NCBI RefSeq assembly: GCF_000686725.1
Contig: NZ_JMLK01000011.1
Coordinates: 1 to 64,000 of the forward strand
Origin: Clostridium akagii DSM 12554
GTDB lineage: Bacteria > Bacillota > Clostridia > Clostridiales > Clostridiaceae
DNA length: 64,000 nt
Reading direction: 5' to 3'
Shown here: piece by piece, positions 15,755 through 22,601 of the stretch
Numbering within the stretch: position 1 is the stretch's first letter
Layout of the letters: every line of letters starts with the position of its first letter
Made by a program: the position numbers and the translations under genes
Notes under the pieces: generated by a model
Database searches by the model: none
What the model was told of the DNA's origin: nothing
What the model saw: the letters and a program-made list of their open reading frames with translations, nothing else

Positions 15755-16780
15755 ATGGAACAGTATTTGGCATTTCAATGGCATATTACGGATAGCTGTG
15801 ACCAACGTTGTCAGCATTGTTATATTTTTTCAGAAGACAATGACATTCCTATTATTGAGATGTCTTATGAGAAAATGGAGCATGTATTGGAAAATTGTAT
15901 GGATATGTGTAAAAAATTAAATCGAATCCCGTATTTCTATATTACAGGTGGTGATCCCATTTTGCATAAAGATTTTTGGACATTTATGGAGATGTTAAAA
16001 TTCCATAATGTTTCCTTTGGATTATTAGGGAATCCATTCCATCTTAATGATGAAATTTGCAAAAAATTAAGATATTATGGATGTGATAAGTATCAGCTTT
16101 CCATCGATGGAATGAGAAATAACCATGATTCTATTCGAAAGCCTGGATCATTTGATACTACCATAGAGAAAATTAAATGTATCCGCAATGAAGGAATTAA
16201 GTGTGTAGTTATGACAACTGTGTCCAAAATAAATATTGCAGAGATACCACAAATAATTGATCTTGTGGCTCACCATCATGTTGATATATTTGCTTTTGCA
16301 AGGTATTGTCCTACAAGCCTTGAAAAAAGCACACATATTGAATCTAATGAATATAAGGAATTACTTGAGATTTGCTGGGAAAAGTTTAAAGAATATAAGG
16401 ATTCTGGTACAACATTTAATTTGAAAGATCATTTATGGACACTATTTCTCTATGAAAAAGGATTATTTACTATACCAGAAGGTTTGGATGATAATAAAAT
16501 TTATGATGGATGTAACTGTGCAAATTGTCATATGACAATTCTACCTAATGGTGATGTTTATGCTTGTAGACGTATGGAAAGTTTAATTGGAAATGCTTTT
16601 TCAGAAAGTATGCAGGATATTTTTTTAGGTGAAAAGATGGATAAATATAGACAATATGATAAGTTTGAGAAATGTTCAAAATGTGAATTGTTAAGATTTT
16701 GTCGCGGATGTCCTGCTGTAGCATATGGGTATACACACAATGCTTATGCAGCTGATCCTCAGTGCTGGAAAGAAATATAA
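15755..16780 (+). CDS. Radical SAM/SPASM peptide maturase, ACGX system
   Basis: 341 residues. Cys15-x3-Cys19-x2-Cys22 in CDQRCQHCY binds the radical SAM cluster; TGGDP is the SAM-contact motif. The C-terminal SPASM part carries CNCANC, then GDVYACRR, CSKCELLRFCRGCP and a last Cys near the end, enough for two auxiliary 4Fe-4S clusters. The partner is almost surely the Cys-rich peptide encoded just upstream, so it should modify that peptide in the cytoplasm. ATG at 15755 is favoured over GTG at 15746, which lies too close to the AAGAAAGG site. No peptidase or ABC exporter gene follows, so processing and export must rely on other loci. Confidence 0.9.
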   Translation: MEQYLAFQWHITDSCDQRCQHCYIFSEDNDIPIIEMSYEKMEHVLENCMDMCKKLNRIPYFYITGGDPILHKDFWTFMEMLKFHNVSFGLLGNPFHLNDEICKKLRYYGCDKYQLSIDGMRNNHDSIRKPGSFDTTIEKIKCIRNEGIKCVVMTTVSKINIAEIPQIIDLVAHHHVDIFAFARYCPTSLEKSTHIESNEYKELLEICWEKFKEYKDSGTTFNLKDHLWTLFLYEKGLFTIPEGLDDNKIYDGCNCANCHMTILPNGDVYACRRMESLIGNAFSESMQDIFLGEKMDKYRQYDKFEKCSKCELLRFCRGCPAVAYGYTHNAYAADPQCWKEI

Positions 16781-16815
16781 GTTTGTGAAATAATATTGAA
16801 GGGGAAGTGAATGCT

Positions 16816-17781
16816 ATGAAGGCGGTAATTCTTGAAAAAACCTGCACAGCTAAAGAACTGACGGTAAGTAATGTACCTATTCCCAAAGTGAAACCAGGAT
16901 GGGTGTTAGTTAAAATAAAAGCGTTTGGTATTAATCGTTCTGAGTTAATAATGAGAAGCGTTGAAGGTGATGCCGGTTATATAAGTTTACCGAGAATACT
17001 TGGAATAGAATGCGTCGGAGAAATATCAGATTCATCTGATAGTGAATTCAAAAAAGGACAGCATGTGGTTGCTTTGATGGGTGGTATGGGACGCAGCTTT
17101 GATGGTGGATATGCTGAATACGCCTTACTTCCCCAAAAGAATGTATTCACAGTAGAAACTGACATGAGTTGGGAAGAACTTGCGGCAGTGCCAGAAACAT
17201 ATTTTACAGTATATGGTTCACTGTTTCACTGTCTGCAAATAGAATCTTCTGATACACTGCTTATTCGTGGGGGGACAAGTGCAGCTGGATTGGTGGCAAT
17301 ACAACTAGCTAAATGTATTGGAAGTGTTGTACTAGCTACAACAAGAAAATCAGAAAATCTTGAGATATTAAAGCAACATGGTGCTGACTATGCACTTATT
17401 GATGATGGAACTATACTAGAGCAGCTCCATTATGTTTATCCAGATGGTGTAACGAAAGTATTAGAATTTATAGGTCCATCAACTTTAAAAGAATCTATGA
17501 AATGTCTTTCTAATCATGGAGTTATTTGTATTACAGGGATTTTGGGAGGAGCAATGGACAATTTTGACCCAATTAAGGACATTATTAATGGAATTTATCT
17601 ATGCTCTTTTTTTAGTAATTATCCAACACAGAAAAGTATAGACGATATTTTTTGTTATATTAAAAAATACAACCTAAAACCACCAATCGCAAAGGTATTT
17701 TCACTTAAAGATGTAGCAAGTGCTCATCTTTTGTTGGAAAATAATATGGCAATGGGTAAGGTAGTGGTTTTAGTTGATTAA
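16816..17781 (+). CDS. MDR-family zinc-independent oxidoreductase (quinone reductase-like), paralog 1
   Basis: 321 residues, medium-chain dehydrogenase/reductase fold. The N-terminal catalytic half has VLVKIKAFGINRSEL and LGIECVGEI; the catalytic and structural zinc cysteines of alcohol dehydrogenases are missing. The cofactor half begins LLIRGGTSAAGLVAIQLAK, a NADP(H)-type loop as in quinone oxidoreductases. ATG at 16816 was preferred over GTG at 16807 because the paralog at 18860 begins at the same residue. It follows the maturase by 35 bases, with GAAGGGG as ribosome site, and precedes the sirtuin by 10 bases, so all are probably one transcript. The substrate is unknown. Confidence 0.88.
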   Translation: MKAVILEKTCTAKELTVSNVPIPKVKPGWVLVKIKAFGINRSELIMRSVEGDAGYISLPRILGIECVGEISDSSDSEFKKGQHVVALMGGMGRSFDGGYAEYALLPQKNVFTVETDMSWEELAAVPETYFTVYGSLFHCLQIESSDTLLIRGGTSAAGLVAIQLAKCIGSVVLATTRKSENLEILKQHGADYALIDDGTILEQLHYVYPDGVTKVLEFIGPSTLKESMKCLSNHGVICITGILGGAMDNFDPIKDIINGIYLCSFFSNYPTQKSIDDIFCYIKKYNLKPPIAKVFSLKDVASAHLLLENNMAMGKVVVLVD

Positions 17782-17791
17782 GGGAGTTTCT

Positions 17792-18628
17792 ATGAAAAAT
17801 TATCAAGAACGTATTAAAGAAGCAAGCGAAGCTGTAAGATCTGCAGAATACATTTTGATTGGTGCGGGTGCAGGACTATCAGATGCTGCAGGACTTAAAT
17901 ATTCAGGCAAAAGATTTACTGACAGATTTCCTGATTTTATAAAAAAATATCATATGAAAGATTTGTATACTTCTAGCTTCTACAACTTTGGCACAATGGA
18001 AGAAAAATGGGCATATTGGTCAAGGCACATAGCGCTTAATCGGTTCGAAACACCTGCTACCGAGCTGTATAAGAAGTTATACAAGCTGGTACAGCAAAAA
18101 AAACATTTTGTTCTCACAACAAATGTGGAGCATCAGTTTAGCAAAGCTGGATTCCAGGATGAAAAAATATTTGCAACACAGGGAGATTACGGATATATTC
18201 AATGTGCGGTGGGATGCCACTCAAAGCTTTATGATGATGAAAACCTTGTTGAAGATATGCTTAGGCAGACAAAAGACTGTAAGATTCCCTTAGAACTTGT
18301 ACCAAAATGTCCTGTTTGTGGTGGTGAAATGGATGTAAACATACGAAAGGATGAACACTTTATTCAAGATGAAGCGTGGTATAATGCACGTGATAATTAC
18401 AACACTTTTGTAGAAAAAATTGAGGGAAAAAAAGTTGTATTATTGGAGCTTGGTGTAGGATTTAATACACCTGGTATCATACGTTTTCCTTTTGAGCAGA
18501 TGACATATAAAAATTCTAATGCAACGATAATCAGACTAAATAGGGATTATCCAGATGGATTGACTGAAAATAAAAATCAAACTATTGCATTTGATGAAGA
18601 TATAATGGAAGTAATAAGTATTTTATGA
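17792..18628 (+). CDS. SirTM-class sirtuin, probable protein ADP-ribosyltransferase
   Basis: 278 residues with a sirtuin Rossmann core: GAGAGLSDAAG at 24-34 and TTNVEHQF near 109-116. The usual catalytic His is replaced by Gln130 in ATQGDYG, 19 residues after Asn111. This Asn/Gln pair, with the same spacing, typifies the macrodomain-linked SirTM class, whose characterised members ADP-ribosylate a lipoyl-carrier protein instead of deacetylating. Zinc ligands are CAVGC and CPVCGG. ATG at 17792 has AGGGAG five bases upstream. A macrodomain gene lies 2.2 kb downstream, as in known SirTM operons, but the lipoate genes of those operons are absent. Confidence 0.88.
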   Translation: MKNYQERIKEASEAVRSAEYILIGAGAGLSDAAGLKYSGKRFTDRFPDFIKKYHMKDLYTSSFYNFGTMEEKWAYWSRHIALNRFETPATELYKKLYKLVQQKKHFVLTTNVEHQFSKAGFQDEKIFATQGDYGYIQCAVGCHSKLYDDENLVEDMLRQTKDCKIPLELVPKCPVCGGEMDVNIRKDEHFIQDEAWYNARDNYNTFVEKIEGKKVVLLELGVGFNTPGIIRFPFEQMTYKNSNATIIRLNRDYPDGLTENKNQTIAFDEDIMEVISIL

Positions 18629-18859
18629 TAATAAATATATGACACGACAAGAAGGTTATAAGTAAGTATAATTAATTATGTGTAGAATATAGTTAAAATG
18701 ATAGTAACAATACGATTACATAGCATGAGGATAGGAAGAGAGGAGATTATTGGAGAATTAGTTTATCACTTTTACCTAAATGTGATTGGCAGTTGTTTCT
18801 AATATTTTATATAAAGTGTATAAAAATATTGAATTCTTTGAAAAAGGAGAATCTAGAAA

Positions 18860-19828
18860 ATGAAAGCAGTTGTATTAAAAAAAGCATGTACAGCACAAGA
18901 ATTAGTTGTAAGTGAAGTGCCAATACCTCAAGTGAAACCAGGTTGGGTATTGGTAAAGATAAAAGCTTTCGGGATAAATCGATCGGAGATATTTACTAGA
19001 CGAGGGGATTCCCCATCTGTTAAATTACCCCGAATTATTGGAATAGAATGTGTAGGGGAAATTGAAAATCCATCTGATAGTTTTTATGAAAAAGGACAGC
19101 GGGTTGTTTCTCTGATGGGCGATCTTGGACGTGAATTTGATGGGAGTTATGCGGAATATGCCCTTATTCCATCAAATCAGGTTTACCCTATTAACAATGA
19201 TATGGAATGGGAAGAATTGGCCGCAATTCCTGAAATGTATTATACTGCTTATGCATCTCTGTTCTATTCTCTACGTCTTACCAAAGGAGATACTTTACTA
19301 ATACGTGGAGGCACCAGTTCTGTGGGGTTAGCTGCGTTGCAACTTGCTAAGAGCGTGGGCGCAACTGTTATTTCCACTACAAGAAACAAAAACAAGCAGG
19401 AATTTTTAAAGCAACAGGGTGCGGATTTTGTATTATTGGAAGGCACAAATTTATCACACCAACTCTTGTTGATTTTCCCAAAAGGTGTAAATAAAGTCTT
19501 AGAGCTAGTGGGTACGGTTACATTAAAAAATTCACTTGGGTTGGTTTCAGAAAACGGAATTTTATGTATGACAGGTATTTTAGCTGGCGAATGGCAAATG
19601 GAACGATTTGAACCATTAGTAGATATTCCCACTGGAGTTTACTTTACCACGTTTACAAGTACGCCGGTGAAAGAAAAAATACTGGTTGAAATATTCAACC
19701 ATATTCAACAGTATAAAATTAAAGTGCCTATTGCACAAGTTTTTTCATTGGATGATATCCAAAAGGCACACATCTTGATGGAAAGCAATGAGGCTAATGG
19801 AAAAATTGTTGTTACTAATTCTTTATAA
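18860..19828 (+). CDS. MDR-family oxidoreductase, paralog 2
   Basis: 322 residues, clearly homologous over its full length to the protein at 16816. The first 45 residues are nearly the same in both (VPIPQVKPGWVLVKIKAFG); the cofactor loop is LLIRGGTSSVGLAALQLAK. It too lacks the zinc-binding cysteines of alcohol dehydrogenases and should be an NADPH-dependent quinone or enone reductase. AAGGAG precedes ATG. A 231-base gap separates it from the sirtuin, so it may have its own promoter; that gap holds only a 25-codon frame at 18725 that was not accepted. The two paralogs may form a heterodimer or use different substrates. Confidence 0.88.
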   Translation: MKAVVLKKACTAQELVVSEVPIPQVKPGWVLVKIKAFGINRSEIFTRRGDSPSVKLPRIIGIECVGEIENPSDSFYEKGQRVVSLMGDLGREFDGSYAEYALIPSNQVYPINNDMEWEELAAIPEMYYTAYASLFYSLRLTKGDTLLIRGGTSSVGLAALQLAKSVGATVISTTRNKNKQEFLKQQGADFVLLEGTNLSHQLLLIFPKGVNKVLELVGTVTLKNSLGLVSENGILCMTGILAGEWQMERFEPLVDIPTGVYFTTFTSTPVKEKILVEIFNHIQQYKIKVPIAQVFSLDDIQKAHILMESNEANGKIVVTNSL

Positions 19829-19918
19829 AACCATGCTTAGAACTCATATTTGAAGATTTAAAGTAAAAAGCATTTAACAGTGTTTTGATAAAGACAAAAC
19901 GGAGGCAATAAGAACTTT

Positions 19919-20845
19919 ATGATAATAAATACAGGATGCAGGACGGATATTCCTGCCTATTTTAGCAAGTGGTTTTTTAACAGGATTAAAGATGGATATG
20001 TTTATGTGAGAAATCCTTATTATAAGAATCAGGTTATGAAATACAAACTGACACCTGATGTAGTGGATTGTCTGTCTTTCTGCACGAAAAATCCGGGACC
20101 GATGTTACCTAGAATTCATGAACTTGATGAATTTGGGCAGTTCTGGTTTGTAACAATTACACCTTATGGAAAAGAAATTGAGCCCTATGTGCCACCTAAG
20201 GAAAAAGTAATGGAAGATTTTAAAAAGCTTTCAACACTTATTGGAGCAGAAAAGGTAGGATGGCGATATGATCCAATTTTTATTACAAATAAATATACAT
20301 TAAGAAATCATATAGAAAACTTTGAAAAAATGGCGTATGAACTGTCGGGTTATACTCATGACTGTGTTATTAGTTTCATCGATTTGTATGAGAAGACAAA
20401 GCGTAATTTTCCAGGAGTTAATGAAGTGACAGCGGAAGAACGTTGTAAAGTCGCAAAAGAATTCGTAGAAATAGGAAAAAAACACCATATTAAAATTAAA
20501 ACCTGTTTTGAAGGACAGGAGCTGTCAAAGTATGGTGTTGATTGTAGCGGCTGTGTCACGAAACCAATAATTGAACGTGCAATAGGTAGCAACCTAAAAA
20601 TCCACACAAAAAAATCTACCAGAGGTGGTTGCAATTGCTTGATTGGAAATGATATTGGAGTATACAATACATGTGGGCACGGTTGTGTTTATTGCTATGC
20701 AAACTATGACAAAAAAACAGTATTAGATAACATGAAGAAGTATAATCCAAACTCACCATTTTTGATTGGTGGAAATATGGAGGGTGATATAGTAAAAGAT
20801 GCTAGACAAGAAAGTTTTATTGATGGTCAAATGACATTGTTCTAA
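19919..20845 (+). CDS. DUF1848 family protein with C-terminal CxxxCxxC motif
   Basis: 308 residues. The DUF1848 signature is clear: TDIPAYFSKWFFNRIKDGY, then VRNPYY, CTKNPGPMLPRI and FWFVTITPYGKEIEP. The last third has many cysteines: CSGC, GGCNC and the run CGHGCVYCYAN, which is a radical-SAM-like CxxxCxxC placed near residues 252-259. Radical SAM enzymes usually carry this motif at the N-terminus, so it may be an Fe-S or zinc site of another kind. The function of the family is unknown. GGAGGC lies 12 bases before ATG. It is 90 bases after the second oxidoreductase and 30 before the macrodomain gene. Confidence 0.85.
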   Translation: MIINTGCRTDIPAYFSKWFFNRIKDGYVYVRNPYYKNQVMKYKLTPDVVDCLSFCTKNPGPMLPRIHELDEFGQFWFVTITPYGKEIEPYVPPKEKVMEDFKKLSTLIGAEKVGWRYDPIFITNKYTLRNHIENFEKMAYELSGYTHDCVISFIDLYEKTKRNFPGVNEVTAEERCKVAKEFVEIGKKHHIKIKTCFEGQELSKYGVDCSGCVTKPIIERAIGSNLKIHTKKSTRGGCNCLIGNDIGVYNTCGHGCVYCYANYDKKTVLDNMKKYNPNSPFLIGGNMEGDIVKDARQESFIDGQMTLF

Positions 20846-20875
20846 TATTGATTTTTGAATGAAGGTGTTTATGTT

Positions 20876-21688
20876 ATGAATCAATCAGAAAGAATACTCT
20901 TTTTAACAGATGAATTAAGGAATGAGGATTATAGATATAAAGATTTGAAAATTCCAGACTCTTATTTGGAACAGGATAGACTACTCCGCTCACTTATGAA
21001 TGTGAGAATGCCTAAAAAAACCAGTGAAGAATTTCTACTTGTCCAAGATGAGTTTCTATTGAATGTAGCCATGCAGAAAGGCATTGTAAAGCACACGGAT
21101 ATACCAACTATAGCAGATGAATTTCCATTATCAACTTTGCCATTTAAAGAAAAAATGTCAATATGGCAGGGAGATATAACAAGATTAGAAGTAGATGCAA
21201 TTGTAAATGCAGCTAATTCACAGATGCTTGGTTGCTTTTCACCATGCCACAGCTGTATTGATAATGCAATACATTCAGCAGCTGGAATACAGCTTAGAGA
21301 TGAATGTTTTCATATAATGAATCGGCTAGGACATGAAGAAAAAACAGGTATGGCAAAAATAACAAATGCCTATAATTTGCCATGCAAACGTGTGATACAT
21401 ACTGTGGGGCCGATTGTAAGATTTGGATTAACAAAAGAACTGGAAGAAAATTTACAATCTTGTTACCTATCGTGCTTAGAGTGTGCAGTTTCAAATGAAG
21501 TCAGAACTATAGCATTTTGCTGTATATCTACAGGCGAGTACAATTTCCCAAATGACAAAGCTACTGAAATTGCAATAGAAACAGTAATACAATTTTTAAG
21601 TGAAAATCAAGTAAAAATAGACAGAGTTATATTTAACGTATTTAAGGATTTGGATAATAGAATTTATAGAAATTTCGCAAGTTTATAA
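20876..21688 (+). CDS. Zinc-type macrodomain, probable protein-ADP-ribose hydrolase
   Basis: 270 residues. About 95 N-terminal residues precede the macrodomain. The domain reads WQGDITRLEVDAIVNAANSQMLG, GCFSPCHSCIDNAIHSAAG, then VIHTVGPI and STGEYNFP. The Cys/His residues in PCHSCIDNAIH are those that hold the catalytic zinc in the SirTM-associated macrodomains of staphylococci and streptococci, which remove ADP-ribose from the sirtuin's target. ATG at 20876 has GAAGGTG ten bases upstream; TTG at 20855 has none. It closes the operon, with a terminator following. Partner evidence is the SirTM gene in the same cluster. Confidence 0.9.
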   Translation: MNQSERILFLTDELRNEDYRYKDLKIPDSYLEQDRLLRSLMNVRMPKKTSEEFLLVQDEFLLNVAMQKGIVKHTDIPTIADEFPLSTLPFKEKMSIWQGDITRLEVDAIVNAANSQMLGCFSPCHSCIDNAIHSAAGIQLRDECFHIMNRLGHEEKTGMAKITNAYNLPCKRVIHTVGPIVRFGLTKELEENLQSCYLSCLECAVSNEVRTIAFCCISTGEYNFPNDKATEIAIETVIQFLSENQVKIDRVIFNVFKDLDNRIYRNFASL

Positions 21689-21730
21689 TTGAAAAAGTTC
21701 AAATGATAGTGCTGGCAAAATTATATTATT

Positions 21731-21766
21731 AAAAAATGGGAGCTTTAAAAAACTCCTATTTTTTTA
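21731..21766 (+). terminator. Terminator after the macrodomain gene
   Basis: aaaaaatgggag and ctcctattttttt form a stem with a T-run, ending the RiPP/ADP-ribosylation operon. Confidence 0.85.
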
Positions 21767-21903
21767 TTCTGCATACATATTATATGAAGATTTATTTTAT
21801 TATTTAGTAATCGTCTAGCACGTGAATGGGTAATGCTTAATAATTTGGACAATTGTAACATGAATCAAACAATCTGCATATTTTATTTATGATTAGAAAT
21901 TTT
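21767..21903. other. Non-coding junction between the operon and yabG copy B
   Basis: No gene recognised. One frame reads SNRLAREWVMLNNLDN before a stop; no family match was seen. The YabG homology begins near 21904, so the right junction of the accessory block is inside or next to this stretch. Confidence 0.4.
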
Positions 21904-22042
21904 AGCACATATGAGCATTGGAGAAATTGCTAACATTCAGGATGTAGTAAAAAATACAATAGCGGGTATAAAAGGGGTTGGAGGAGTACAAACACTAGGT
22001 AAATGTAGAGAAGAATATCCAAAGTCTATATTTGTTAGATAA
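21904..22042 (+). pseudogene. yabG: yabG 3' fragment, copy B, in the ancestral position beside veg
   Basis: 45 codons plus stop match copy A at 86% of bases (19 differences in 138) and about 78% of residues: IANIQDVVKNTIAGIKGVGG ... GKCREEYPKSIFVR. Nine of the 19 differences are at third codon positions. The gene order yabG-veg-sipL is the usual clostridial one, so this is the native locus with the first 240-odd codons lost. ATG at 21911 is fortuitous, with no ribosome site. A hairpin follows the stop. Confidence 0.75.
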
Positions 22043-22048
22043 ACTTAG

Positions 22049-22073
22049 CCTCAAGGCTTTATTTGCCGTGAGG
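22049..22073 (+). terminator. Hairpin after yabG copy B
   Basis: cctcaaggc and gccgtgagg form a stem with one mismatch, followed by gttattttattt. It is the surviving terminator of yabG. Confidence 0.65.
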
Positions 22074-22140
22074 GTTATTTTATTTAGAATAAATTGACCT
22101 TGACAAGTTGTACCCATTACTGATAAAATTGAATGTTTAT

Positions 22141-22169
22141 TTGACAGGGATGAGTTTTTGATGTATAAT
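22141..22169 (+). promoter_or_regulatory. Sigma-A promoter of veg
   Basis: TTGACA at 22141-22146 and TATAAT at 22164-22169, both consensus, 17 bases apart. veg promoters are classic strong vegetative promoters in Bacillus, and this one is equally close to consensus. Confidence 0.92.
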
Positions 22170-22195
22170 GTAAATGTGGAAAGAGGGTGTTTCAT

Positions 22196-22432
22196 GTGGA
22201 AAAAGTGAACGTTTTAGATTCCATCAAGAGAAATATTGAAGAACATCTGGGACAGAAAGTAGTATTAAAAGCGAATAGCGGCAGGAAAAGGGTAGTTGTT
22301 AACAATGGCGTCATTGAGAAGACATATCCCAGCATATTTGTTGTTAGATTAGAATCTGGTACCCAAAGGAAAGTGACATATAGTTATTCAGATGTATTAA
22401 CTAAGACAGTACAGTTGGATTTCGCAGTATAA
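22196..22432 (+). CDS. veg: Veg protein
   Basis: 78 residues. The Veg signature is present: IKRNIEEHLGQKVVLKANSG, GRKRVVVNNGVIEKTYPSIF and a TYSYSDVLTKTVQL tail. B. subtilis Veg is 86 residues and stimulates biofilm matrix gene expression; its molecular role in clostridia is not established. GTG at 22196 is chosen because GAGGG lies eight bases upstream; the GTG at 22187 overlaps that site. It has its own near-consensus promoter and its own terminator, so it is monocistronic. Confidence 0.93.
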   Translation: MEKVNVLDSIKRNIEEHLGQKVVLKANSGRKRVVVNNGVIEKTYPSIFVVRLESGTQRKVTYSYSDVLTKTVQLDFAV

Positions 22433-22470
22433 AAAAAATGTTATCGAATATATATTCGATAACATTTTTT
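22433..22470 (+). terminator. Terminator after veg
   Basis: aatgttatcgaata and ttcgataacatt form a perfect stem flanked by A and T runs. Confidence 0.9.
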
Positions 22471-22601
22471 AATTATCATAGAATATATTAAAGTGAAGAT
22501 GAGATATATTTCATTTTAATTTTGTCAATAACTTAAAAAAGGCATATTCAATAGTACATATCCATATATATTATACTAGGTATTTTATAGGAGGGAATAA
22601 C

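Noticed and set aside
18725-18802. A 25-codon frame (MRIGREEIIGELVYHF...) in the gap before the second MDR gene
   Set aside because: Too short, no ribosome site and no similarity recognised; considered as a GcvH-L remnant but the lipoyl-lysine motif is absent.
1-22042. A conjugative or phage-type island
   Set aside because: No integrase, relaxase, transposase or phage gene was recognised in the block, so the mechanism of entry stays open.
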